Origin: Phoronis australis
Taxonomy: Eukaryota > Phoronida > Phoronidae
Length of the DNA: 64,000 nt
Direction of reading: 5' to 3'
NCBI GenBank assembly: GCA_002633005.1
Contig: NMRA01000214.1
Coordinates: 578,841 to 642,840 of the forward strand
Positions 48,186-61,400 of this stretch are shown here, one piece after another. The translations under genes were made by a program, and so were the position numbers. The notes beneath the pieces were generated by a model. That model worked only from the letters and a program-made list of their open reading frames with translations. It did no database searches and was not told the DNA's origin. How positions within the stretch are numbered: position 1 is the stretch's first letter; the number at the start of each line of letters is the position of its first letter.

Positions 48186-48354
48186 ACGTTCACCCATTTG
48201 GCCAATGATAGTCACAGCATAGAAACACGAATTATATACACTTGGCCTTGGGCGATTTTGGCCCATGGTAGATTACGCGTCATGGTTAATACAGAGAGTA
48301 AGTTATCCCCACATTTCATATTTCGTTCTCATGGTCATGTGTGGTTATTAACAT

Positions 48355-48424
48355 GGGGGGCGCACCATAGGGGGCTGGGGGTGGGCTATAGCCCCCACTT
48401 ATTTCAGTGCTGCACCGCCTGTGA
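48355..48424 (-). repeat. single copy of the G/C-rich palindromic element
   Basis: On the minus strand it reads GGCGGTGCAGCACTGAAATA, AGTGGGGGCTATAGCCC, a C run and CTATGGTGCGCC, matching the doubled element at 1306-1452. Confidence 0.6.
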
Positions 48425-49014
48425 TATATGTTACATGAAAATTAAAGTTTCAAACACTTAAGTTACGACCTGATTCGTTCCGCGGTTTCAGCTGGGCCCA
48501 ACTGGCAAAGACATTTGGGGTACGTTCCATAGACGCATGAATCTAGCGAAAAAGCAAGGTCACACAAAACCATGCCAGTGAAAGGCGACGTGTTTCGCAA
48601 ATGTGCTCCAACGAGTACCTTACTATCGCACATGGCAACATGGTGCTCCTGAACTGATTGGTTGGTGAGGTAGGACTGCTGAATTATTTCATAACATTTA
48701 TTGTTTCCGTCGCATAAGCAGATTTTTCATTGCGATGGCTTTGTGAGCGTCTTACATGTACGTCTATGGAACGCGGCCGTCGTATGTGAACCCGGAAGTC
48801 ATCATCAAGAACCAACCAGATGTTCAACTGGAGTGCAAATCAAGTGCAGTTTGCGATTATCATAAAGCACACATTAGCATTTCATAATCCGTTTTCAGTT
48901 ACGTCCTCCCATTTCCGTATATCCCCGTCAGTTTCGGGAAAACCATGCTCAATTTTTTGGATTGAAAACGGTCATTGGCTCATCGCTACTTATCACTCAA
49001 TATGAAAATTAATG

Positions 49015-49015
<1 letters not shown>

Positions 49016-49061
<46 letters not shown>
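49016..49061 (+). repeat. (AC)n microsatellite
   Basis: About 23 AC units, roughly 215 bases before the first coding exon of the SLC16 gene, within its probable 5' intron or leader. Confidence 0.95.
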
Positions 49062-49062
<1 letters not shown>

Positions 49063-49274
49063 GGACAATCTCACAGTAGAACGAACATTGATTGATATTT
49101 TTACAAGGTTTCGGTGACAGAGGCCGCTGCACTCGGTTGCTCGTGTATATGTTCATGGTCGAATGGGTAATTATCACTGATTACCGGTATACCGTATTAG
49201 TTTTTTCCAGAACACTGAGTGATTGGTGCTTTATCTTGGCATTGACACATAGTTTGCTCTTCTTCTACTTTCAG

Positions 49275-49482
49275 ATGGCGGCTAAAGCCGTAAACCCGTC
49301 AGCAGTGGATCGTGGATACGCCTGGGTCGTTTTGCTGGCCGGTGTGCTCGGGAACATCCTACTAGGCGGTGTTTGTTACGGTTCAGGGGTAATAAACGTC
49401 CTGTTCTTGGACGCCTTCCGTGACACGAGATCAAAAACTGCGTGGATAAGTGCTCTGAACGTCTCCCTTCTATCTGCTGCAG
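49275..49482 (+). CDS. SLC16-like exon 1 (start, TM1-2)
   Basis: ctttcag|ATGGCGGCT places the start at the first base of the exon; 69 codons plus one base end at GCAG|gtatgt. It carries DRGYAWVVLL, the TM1 signature. Reading on past the donor gives a stop and no transporter features. Confidence 0.9.
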
Positions 49483-52400
49483 GTATGTTCGTAATCATCA
49501 TCACAAACTGTAACCATGATCTTACCGTGAGTCTCTCTTGTGTTCGAGTGCCAAACGTAGGCCTCCACGTAACTGCTGAGAACAAAAAGCACGGTTACCG
49601 AACATGCCTGCCTAATTTACCGGGTACCAAGTGCACCCGAGGAGCGTGCGACTTTATGTAACGTTTCGCATTTAACCGAATTTTCAGCGGCAACGAAATC
49701 ACGCGGCTAAAACCGAGTACCAAATCAAAAGCGACAAACTTTCGGTATAAACATGGTATCGTTTTGAAATTGGTCTGAGTTGTTCCTTCTGTCAATTTGG
49801 ACGTGATGTCAGGTCTGAATGAACGCTAGTTTTTAAACTGCTTTAATAATGTGTGCAAGTGAATCTTGACTCAGCCATTACACAACGGCAGCTGCTGACG
49901 TGTTTTCAATTTAACATTAAATCCAATGGAGAAACCAGCGTCAAAAATGATTTATTATTGACGGTCGTATCTCCATGGCGTCCTACACATCCATGTTTAA
50001 ACTGAAGTTGATCACAACAAAACGTCTTGGGCCGTTTCATGAGGAGTGACGTCAGACTTAAGTCAGAAATTTTGTCGGACGCTTCAAGCAACTTTAATGA
50101 AAAATAATTTAATCTCATTTTAGCATAAATAAGCAGTCTTAGAATATTCCCAGAACAGCTAGTTACGTGGATGATTTGCGTACATTATTTCTGGACTGCG
50201 GTATGCTACTTATTATATTGCAAAGTCTTTATTCAGAAATTGAGAAGACCAAATTTATAACTCAAGTCTTAATAAGTCACTTTTCATGTAACATATCCCT
50301 GGAATTTCGTTGACGTCCGTATTGCTTCGATGTCTAATTCTAATCCTCCGTGCCAAGCAACTTGATATTGAAACAAAAACGAACTGCTAGGTATTTTCAA
50401 GCCTATAAATCATTTCCAGTCTGAGCAAGGAACAGTGTGAGACAGATTTTATGACGGTATTATGTGGCTTAGATCCAATGTTGTTAGTTGACAGAAGGCG
50501 TGGTTACGTTCATTGCACCTAGTAGTTTATTACGCGTATTAAAAGTGTAAAAGAAACAAAGAAAGCACCCAGACTTATACGTTAAGTGAATGCGTGCATG
50601 TATGTACAAGGGATAGCTGCGTTTCCTAGAGCCGCAAATGTCCTGCATTCAAGTAAGCACGTGATTTATACACAAGCTTTACTCCCGTGTGTCTCACATC
50701 AGTACTGTTGTGCACCTTGGCACTTGATCAGGGTTACCATAGAATTATACGCACGAGCATCACGTCTTACGCACAAACCGCCTACGAACCTATGAATCAC
50801 GCATACGAACACATGAATCGTGTATACGAACCCATGAATTATGCACACAAACCAAAAAATCACATATGCGAACAAAAATCATGCGCACGAATCTCAAAAA
50901 ATCACACCCCATACGAACACAAAATCATACAGACGAATATCGAATCTCACGCACAAACACTTTATCGTTTGGTGATTCGTGCGTATGATTCGGATGCTCG
51001 TGTGTATGATTTGTGTTCGTATTTGTGAATTTTGTGATTCGTCCGCATGTTTTTTGTTCGTATTCGTGATTTTTGGGCTCGAATACATGATTCATAGGTT
51101 CGTGGGTGGTTCATGCGCATGATTCGAATGCTCGTGTGTATGATTCTATGGTAACTTTGGAGATGAAAGCACTGAGTTGGATTAAAGTCTTGGTGCTGAA
51201 AGCTTGAGAGAAACAGGCAATTCGTTATGGCTTCAGACCATGCTCACGGAGGCGGCTTAGTTTCTGTCTCCAAAGCTGTGACTGTCGAGGATAATCCATG
51301 AGATTCTTCACGCAATGGCGTTGATTTCTAAGAGCAAACGCGCATGTGAAGAGAGTTGAAACCTTACGGCAAAACGTACGTGTAATTCCCGTATTAGTTG
51401 ACATGTATGCAAGTGCAAGCCAGGATTAGATAGTCATTCATGCCAACTACGTATGCAATGCATTTGAGCACAGAATGCTACACGCTTATAATGAGTTTTC
51501 ACAAAAGTAGAACGGAAATGGCAAAAATAATTTCGCGTTAAATTTCGAGTACAAAGATTAGGTCCCGGGCACAGAACACGGTTCATGGCGTCTCTTGTAG
51601 AACTTCGATATCTTTAATTGTTTGCAGGCTGGTATACTTGTAAAGTTCAAACCAGTCCTTTTGTTGATTTCATAGCATGTAGTAGTGAAAAAAATCTACA
51701 TGGCATCTTCCCTGTTGTTTTCCTGAAAAATCTTGAAAAAACCCAGTGCCCGAGAGCACGCGTAATGGTGATAGGTCAGAATGACAGCTCCACTAACTAA
51801 CGGTACTGGCACAGCTAGGTTATGAGCATTGCAAATAGGCCTTTTTGGTAGCCATATTGGATTCCAATATGGCTGCAGACAATCGTTTTTTGCCATGACA
51901 ATACACATTTCCTGATCACAAGATACTGTCTAAAAGCTCCCAACTTTATTTCTTTTTGTCTGCCGCCGTCATGATTAAATCCAATATGGTAGTGGCCAGA
52001 TCACGTGTCTCTCGGAGCACGGAACAGTACGCCAATGGTCAAATTTTCACTTTCCTTAAAACTGAACACGGGAAACTATGTACAAAGTTGAATTTGTTTG
52101 AAGGAATAAACATAACTACACGTATGTTAAATTTAACAACCTACAGTATAGCGCCTGCAACCACCAGCTTATCATTGACAACGTTATTTTCATTCCAGGA
52201 CCCTTGTCCGGCGCATTGGTAAATTTGATCGGCTTTCGGTGGACGATTATTATCGGTGGTCTATTGACTACTACTGGTTGTGTCGTCAGTACATTCTGTT
52301 CAAACACTTCACAGTTGATTCTAACATACGGATTTGTCTCAGGTGAGAATTTAGTTCTATGGATTAGCAACAGGGTCGCAAGAAGAAGACCTTTGTGCGT

Positions 52401-55400
52401 AACCAGCCTCCCGTTCAGTAACGCTAGGACCTCGCTAAAGAGCAAGACTTCGCGAGATTTCGTGAGAAATTGCCTGTGTATTTTAAATGAAAACACGTGA
52501 CTTGGACTAGGTTTTAGCTAGGTCCTAGCGTAGGTCCTAGCGTCTACTGAACACACGCCTAGTTCCCGGGCATCACAAGGTGACGTCACGAATAGCTTGT
52601 GAAGGCCCAGGTACAGGGCACTAGAACGATGGTTTTCATTGGCTGTCAGCTGGCAATTTTTAACCAGGAAGTTGACGTGCACATGCTTATATCCGGTGGG
52701 ATCCCGCACAACTTGAGGGTCCTAAGATCACCTTGGTGAATTTAACGTGCGTTGACTTTCAAACTTAGTGAAGAATAATTGGCCATAATGACCAATGTTC
52801 GAGCATGCAGTGAAAACAATTGCTTCCAGGGGCATCCAGAACACCTCGGGTGTTTTCGTAACCTCAAATTTCACCTAATAGGCGAACGCTGTGTGCACGT
52901 GTGCGGACTTCAGTTAGCACAATATTCTCAAGACTGATAATCACGTGAATTCCCATATTTTTGATCATGTTCATCTCCGAGAGGATATTTGAGGCTACGA
53001 AAATATTCCAAGTGTTTCAAAGAAAAATTTGTAAATAGGAAAATAGCCGAGGTGCTCTAGATGTTCCGAGGGTACATTTGTAGCTACGAAAATACCCGAG
53101 AGGTGTCCCAAATGGGCCCTAAGCTTTAGTTTTATACATAATCTGGTACTAGCAGGATCTCCACCTATTTAGACAGTGGCTAAAAACAATGAAATTGTAT
53201 CCTAATGTTACAAATGCACAATCTTTTTATAAGGGTTAATGCTATCAACTGAATCCTTTCGTAGTAATTCTTGGACAACTGTCTTTTTCACTCATTAAGC
53301 TTGAAGAAGTCAGCTCAGAGATTCCTGTTGCCAAAAAACAGTCTGGTGCCCAAAGTTTTAAAAATACTGGTATCGTACTAAAACTCCTTCTGCAGTAGCA
53401 AAAGGTACCACTTGCAATGTTTTTAACTTCCAGAGTGAAACTCGTTTTATTCATGGGAAAAGTTTGCTTTGGTAGGGATTTTTTCAAGCTCCATTTTGAA
53501 GATAAACTGTTTGAGAGAAATAACCCAGCTGAGCGTCATGTCCTGTATAAACCTGAGGAAGTACCCGCTTGGAATGGTTTAAGGAGAGTAATCTGAAAGC
53601 CCAGGGAAGGTGGAATGAACCCTATACCTAACAATGTGGGTTGAACATCTTGGAAGTACAAGAACAATTGTTGATTTCAGAATGCGCTTATCAGATGGTG
53701 TCTTATGGGTTCCATATTTCCTTCGAATTAAACTCCTCAAAGGTGCTATGAATGAGTTGTATGTGAAAAAATACATTTTGATCTGAACAACTGACCACTA
53801 TGTACAGGAATTGGAATGACTAAAAGCAGAAAACTTTCCAGATGATCTATCGTTTCACAAATACGCTTGTGTGATAAAAATATTTTTCGTGTTGTAAAAT
53901 TTAACTAGCAAAAATAAATGTCTTTGCATGAATCAAGTAAAAATAATGATAAAAAGAAGAAGCTTGAAATCTAATAAGAGGAAATAAAAACAAAAAATGG
54001 GAAATCCTCTTAAAAGAGGAAAATTCCAAGCCCTGTTTATATCCCTGTCTCAACTTGTTCCGTAGTGGACTTGGAAGAGCTCAAACTTTATTATTGCTCA
54101 AAGCCATAGTTATTTCACCAGGATTTAAGCAATAACAAACTATCAGTTCTACCAAGGCCAACATATCACATGCAATCGCAGTAAGGAGCAGTACAGGAGC
54201 ACACACGTGAAGATTGACACCGGACACTAGTATCCAAATCCAACTGCTGGATATGCCAATCTTCATGCGAGCAATTGTGATTAGATATTTGCTACTATAT
54301 GGGCCAAAACAACATTGTTGGTACGAGACTAATCTTACATTGTTACATGATGATTCTAAAAAGAGGTTGGGTTAGTAGCAGCTTAAAAATGGTACACTTT
54401 GTGGATAAGGAACTTAAAAAGGGTTCATTTTTTCAACACAGTTTAGTACTGTACAGATGTTTTCTTATTCTCCACATTGTATTTAAATGCTTTTTGCACT
54501 TAACAGATTCTAGCCGAGTTCCAACAAAAGTAGAATCAGAAAATAATAAAAATAATCTCGAGTAAAAAGTTGAAACCCAGGGCCCAGGTGTTGCTTTCAT
54601 GGTCTATGCTTTCACAAGGCAGTGAATGTGCAACTTGAATGGCAGTCGGGTCTTTAATAACCTATTCCCTCAGCACCACTGGTGTAGTCAGAATTATTCA
54701 ACAGAGGTTGCCAAACTTGAAATTGTTGGCGACCATTGATTGTGATTGTGATGAGAGGCAACCTGGAGGCACTGCATGAACAGGGGACAGGGAGAGGGGA
54801 GCTAGGCAAGCACAGAACTGGAATGAGTTTCTATCAGGGGAAGGGTCTGTAATGAAGAGGGGGTAGCCCTGTTATGCGCCCCACGGCTATGTTAATACAA
54901 GACTTAGTACTTCAGTCTATCCCTAAACTAAAGCACATTTCTAATCAATACATCAGAAAAAAGGTCGCAGTGGTTAGATAAATTTCTTGACATGTTGTGT
55001 GATTTGAAGCCTATGAGTGTAATATTTCTAGGAACACATTAATGACGTCATGGTTTTAAATTTTGCCGGTGTCAACGTGAGGGTGTTTGCCAGAGCAACT
55101 GTTCTGAAGCAATTCACACTGCCCAACACTTGCCACGAGGAGGCCCCCTCAATAAGAGTCAAATTTGTAATTTGAAAAAAACTGTTCGAAAAGACCTAAA
55201 TGTTGACTAAAATCAGTGCTGTATTATGTAGATCTTAACCACAAGAATGACACACTAGCATGTTTCTCAAAACACTGAGCAAAACATAATGGTAATAGTT
55301 TCTTAAAGGGGACCCCCACTTTGAGAACCAGTGTTTTCAACTGCATTACAGGAACCTGTTTTTCACTGAATAGCAGACATTAAAACTTGTTCTCAAAATG

Positions 55401-58400
55401 CAGATTGCCAGTGAGTGACTATTGCCTGGATAACAACCCAACCCATCAAACGCACAAGAAACTGCCAATTTGGGTTAAGTGACCCAACTTAATCTTTGAA
55501 GTACCCTGAGGTCCTAATTTTGAAATGTGAGATGTTTTTGCAACTAGTCATTTCAACGAGCCAGGTTTTTAAATCCGCTTCCTTACAATGTCTTAACTCC
55601 AAAATGCTTTGATTACAGCGAACCTTAATATTTTCGGAATGTTTTAGAATGGTTCTGAGACATTGTTTTGCCATTAGACTGAAATTAATAGATGATTGTT
55701 GCAAACTGCAACACTTGATATCATGTGAATATGGAAAGCAAAACAATGCAACAGTCGACAAGTCGGTGTCCAAGAGAGAGAGGAGACTTGTATAGATTGC
55801 ATATGACCAAATGTGTCACTATGACCAGAGACTCAAGCATTGCAAAAGTCACCATGAAAGGGGTAATTTCCAAATAAATTCCACACAAAAACATTTAATT
55901 TTTGGTTGGAACTGTATAAAATGATCCATTTTTGTACCAAAACCACTAAAGGTTTCATATACAACTGAGGCTTGTTGTGTTAAAAACAATACAGCCCAAA
56001 GAGCTTCTTGCTGAAATTCAATTCCTAGTAAATAATAACTTTACGTAATTATGTTATCAGAAAAGTTGACTCTTTCATTGAAGCTCTCACTAAAATGGGT
56101 CAGTTTTTAAGACCGTGCCAACAAAAGGGTGAGGTTTTATCTTGCTGATTATACAAAAGAGTGGGTATAAACATAATTACATAGCAACAAACAACCTCCG
56201 AAATAATTGAATACTCCTTATGACTGTACGATGGCAGTCAAAGGCACTGCTGAATGGCACGGCCAAAAGCGGTAATGCCAGTCATTATAAAACTATTGCT
56301 AGACTGATTAATGTTTGCGTGTTTAGGACCGTTGACTGTACTTTTATGCTCCTAACTTAGTAGTGACATGTGTGCCAGTGTATTATGGAATGACAATGTC
56401 AATGAATAGCAGTATTTCAGCATATACCGCCGGAGGTCCTAAAGTCGTGAGTGCCCTAAAGTCGTGAACGATCTTCTTATCCGCTTCTGCGCGGTCCCGC
56501 GACATCTAGCGTTGAAGTTTCCAGCGTTCGTCTGCTTACGAACGTCAAACGAATACCGGGACATGTTGATATTCACAATATGATAATAAACAGTGAGTGA
56601 GTGGCTTCTATTTTCAAATGTATCTTAAAAGCAGCATATTTCACAAATCCACTTTTTTGTGCATGTTCAAAATATATTTTCGAAAATATACATCGTTCAG
56701 ATTTGCTCAAACACGCGCTCCAGGGTTAGCTTGAACAATGTATCAAAATGCCCCAGGGTCGATCAAGTTTTGTAAAACCAAAGCAATAAAATACAGGGAG
56801 ATAATTGATGCTGGGTTCTTAACGTTTTACGTAAACATCCTCATTGAAAACCTCTGTGCACAGCGGAATTGGGTGCAAAACACATAATACTTTATTTCAA
56901 TTGAAACTGAAGTAATAAACAATGCAATGCGTTTTTATGTCGTCTAGAGTAACTGTAAGCACTGTAGTTGATTTGTGTTGCCTTACTTCGTGCATTTCCT
57001 TCTAAACGAAACGGTCACGACTTTAGGGCCTCATTCAACTAATGGCCGGCGATATAAGCGGCCCTTTCAAAACTCTGCATACGGAGACAAACACTGGTTA
57101 AGACTGGAAAAACACGTATATTTGTGAAGGCTGATACATGTCCATGACATTACAAGAGCAGTTGCTAACGGACATTGGGTAGTATGACAATCAGCTGCTT
57201 TTCATGCTTATATCCATCAGGCATGACTTTAGGTCACCGGAGTCTAATCCTTATCTGACCCACTAGTTCAACCTTCACGGTGTATTCACGGGAGCTTATA
57301 CAACGTACATGAACATTTGAACATATGAGTGCTCTGAAAAGGTCAAGACAATGTCCCGTCAGTGGCCGCGACGCACTCAGCCACTCCTTTCCCGTTATTC
57401 GGTGCTATCACAGTATGCCTAAAATGACTGTTGACTGTTTCGGGTGGCCTAATATGCCTATCTCTTCCACAAATTATTTCGTAAAAAATCACATCACTTC
57501 AGAATCCAGCATAGTATACAAGATAATTATCATTAAATGTTTAGTATACGTTACTAGTGATGTATTCCTTGGCTCGTTAGCTTTGAAATCCGGAGTTTGA
57601 GGAAAACAGAGAGATTTAAACAGCTGTAAATCCATCGACATTCCTTCACTGGAAGTCGCCATGTTGATGATCTAGTTTGACCTATAATACAACTGACCAA
57701 AATAGAATGCCTTGTTTCTTGAAATCGGGAACAGCCAATGATATTCCAAGAAGACGCATCAAAAGTGCCCTATAGTAGACCCCAACCAATCTCGTAAGTC
57801 TGTGCAGGAGACTACCTGCGTGCGCTGATTGTTTATCTTTGAGTTTCGAGATTTTGGTTCATGTCAGCTATTATGCTTGAAACCGGGTAGTGCACAAATC
57901 TCTGTGTTCAACGCATCATCGGTCGAGGGATGTGGATAATGGATTTTTATGCGCCCACATATAAATATGTGGGCGCATATTGCCGTCATCTCTGTCTGGG
58001 CGTCTGGGAGTCCGTCGCCGTCGTCCGACGTCCGGCGTCCATAGCTGTATCTTCTAAGCCCCTCACAGGATCTTGATGAGATTTGGCAGTTGTGTTTCTA
58101 TGAAGCTGACGACAGATGACGAATTTCGGACCTTTCCGACTACCGGTGTGCCCCCTATTGTCAATTTTATTTTTTTTACGCTGACTTCTGTATTTTCGGA
58201 AGTCCGACTCAACGTATTTTCATAAAATTGGAAATATAGGCATCTATTTTGTGAGATAATGCTATCCTCTCGTTTTCCGATGAATTCGACGCTGTTTGGT
58301 CCGCCTAGTGGCCATTTTTACTGTTTTCTAGTTTGTTTTTGGCATCCTTCCTGATATCAACCAAACCGCTCTAGGGATGATTGTGAAAATTGGCATGTAT

Positions 58401-61400
58401 GTTTTTACTATTAAGATGATTTTCTAACGACTTCGACTACTGTGGCACCTCCTATAGGCAAATTTTTGCGCAAATGGCTGTATCTCCTAAACAGTTTGCA
58501 GGATCGTTATTAAGTTTAGCAAGTGCATTTATATGATGTTGTCAATGCACGATGACCACTTTCGCACAGATCGAACTATCGGTGCGCCCCCTAGTTTTTA
58601 CGTTAACCTCTGTATCTTCAAAGGTCCTCAACGTATTTTCATTAAATTTAAAATATATGCATCTATTGGGGGAGATGACGCTATCCGGCTACCGTTTTCG
58701 GATGGATTCGATGTATTTTGCGCCACCTAGTGGCCGTTTTTACTGTTTTCGAGTCTGTGTTTTAGTGTCCACCCTTCTATCAACCAAACCACTTCAAGGA
58801 TGACTGAAAATTGGCATGTATGTTCTTGCTACAAAGAGGATGGCTGACGATGATTTTCCGACGACTTCGACTACTGTGGCGCCTCCAAGTAGCATTTTTG
58901 TGCCCATGGGTGTATCTCCTAAACATTTGCAGGATCTTTACTAAATTTAGCAAGTGTATTCATATGATGTTGACATCGGATGATGACGACTTTGGCACGG
59001 ATCGAACCACCGATGTGCCCCCTAGTGGCAATTTTAGTTTTTTACATTTACATCTGTATCTTCAAAGGTCCTCAAGGTATTTTCATAAAATTTGAAATGT
59101 AATCGTCTATTGGTGAGATGACGCCATCCTCCCATTTTCAGATTGGTCTGAGGTATTTATATGAAGCTAACAATAGACCACGACTTTGACTCGGACTCTG
59201 CGACTCCTAGTTGAAATGTCACTTTTTCTGTTTTCCTTTGTTTCTCTGAAGTTCCTTGACAGATTTTTATGAAATTTGGTAAATACATGTAGCTTTCTAC
59301 TAAACAAGCGATGGCATGTCTGCCTTTTAGATGGATTGGACGTTTTGCGCCATCTGGTGGCCATTTTTACGATACAAATGAGCAACTCTAGAAACATACC
59401 CTTTGTGGTGCATTCGTGAGCGCATTTCAACGCTCCACGTTGCTCTTGTTATATGAAAGTGTGTACTGGCTGTGAAGACGTTGGCAGTTAAAGATAACTA
59501 CACCTTCTTGACTATTTAGACCTTACTTCAGTTTTTCAACAAATAAATAGTACTAAAATGGTATTTAGCCATGCGTTATTTAAAAACAATGATTTTTGGA
59601 AAGTTTGGCAGCACGGAAGTCTGTAAAGTTCAATTTAATTTTTTACATAAAGTATCTCATTACAGTTTGTTTCTGTACTTGCTTAAACGTTTTCACTTCA
59701 GGTCTCGGACTTGGCATTTCCTACACTCCAATCATTACAAGTATCGGATACTACTTTGACAAGTATAGGACTATGGCTGCTGCCGTGAGCAGCATTGGTG
59801 CTGGTGTGGGCACGTTCGTTTTCGCGCTAATTACCCAGACTCTCGCGGACATGTACGATTGGAAAGGAGCCATTTTGTTGATAGGTGGAATTCAACTACA
59901 TTTGTGCATCTGCGGGGCACTGATTCGCCCACTCGAAGATGTCACTATTGAGAAGAAAACACTTAGGGAGCCGAAGGATGATACTTTTAATTCTTTGAAG
60001 GGAGTTGAAGTAGAGGAAAAGATTCACCAAGCAAGAGGCGATGGGAACCTGTATAAAAATGGTCAATTTTATATTATTGCATTCAGTATCCTGTTTACAA
60101 CCTTAGGACAATTCATTGTATACATTCACTTGTCGGCGTACGCGGTGACAGTCGGTACAACTCCTAACGATGCTGCGTTTTTGGCTGCAGTCGTTGGGAT
60201 AACAAGCCTGATTGGACGTTTCGTTTTTTCGTGTTCCGCCACCGATGTCAAAATAGGAAGCTTGCTCATGTACGCCGGCTCACTGGGTGTGAATGGCTTA
60301 CTTTTGTTATTAACTCCGTTATTAATGCCGGAATATTGGGGACAACTAGTGGTCGCTTGCCTGTTCGGTTTCTACGGCAACGGCTGGATTCCTTTGTTGA
60401 CCCCGCTAAACGTGGACTATCTTGGACTCCATATGCTGACGTTAGCTTTTGGGGGTGAGATGCTCATGTCTGGGATAGGAAGCCTTTTAGGACCCCCTCT
60501 GGCGGGTAAGACTATTCTAACGTTTATCTTACATAGCTCAATAATTTAATCAGGTAAAAATTTTGCACCTGAGATATCAGCATTTTAGACACCACCTTTT
60601 GAATAATTGCATTGAATATTTTTGAATTGTGCATATACGTCTTTTTCAAATTAGCCTTCAATCTTTTTCATTAGGACCATTTATTATTTATTGCAGACGA
60701 CATTCTATGATTTCCGTGCAGAGGTTGCAAAATTTGGAATAGTCAAGACCAGCGCTGCAAAATCTAATGTGACACAAAACTGATATCTTTTTTGAAAAAT
60801 TCTTTTTCAGCCGTCGCAGTTAAAGTGATGTGGCACGACATGAACAGTAGTTTTCTGCAGCCTCTAGAGTCGGTGCTTTGCAAAAGAAATCATGCCAGTC
60901 GCCTCGCTTCTCAGTCGCTCGTCTTGGCACTGCACAATGTCACGTAATCACCCAAGTATTGGTCGGTTTCAGAGAAGAAGACGGATATTCATCAAGCAAC
61001 GTTAACTGTTTAGCTCGTAATTGTAAATTAGTCTGTCGTGATGTTGTGTGTGATACAATTAATACAGTGATGACATTGCTGCGGTTTGCCGTATAGCAGC
61101 GGTTTGTAAATCATAATATATTTTCAGGATGGCTGTATGACACGACTGAATCGTACGAATACGGATTTTATCTTGCTGGTAAGGATTGGTGTACTAAAAC
61201 CGGTATAGACCGTGTCCGGCATTAAGACCTTCGTCGTTTTTTACAGACGTTATTTACCTCGTGCTCATCGCGTTCCTAATCCTTTGTTTCAAGCTGTGAC
61301 AACAAATTGGTCTGAAGCAATAACAATCAAACGAAACATGAATTGCATGCAGGCGATTTCTTGGACCATCCTGTATATACAGCAAGCACTTTTCCTGTTC

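Larger units (their letters stand above)
57948..59440 (+). repeat. ~430-base tandem repeat, about three copies, headed by a perfect 15-base palindrome
   Basis: TATGCGCCCACATAT/ATATGTGGGCGCATA (57948-57979) opens the array. The marker GCTGTATCTYCTAA recurs near 58046, 58480 and 58910, a period of about 430 bases. Each unit also has a TTTTCATAAAATTTGAAATA-type block and a GCGCCACCTAGTGG-type block. Such arrays are dispersed repeats in marine invertebrates. Confidence 0.75.

Noticed and set aside
50687-51028. Repetitive peptide frame (YEPMN/YEHMN repeats) as a gene
   Set aside because: It is the translation of the inverted minisatellite-like units of a foldback element, and its frame has no start context or splice support.
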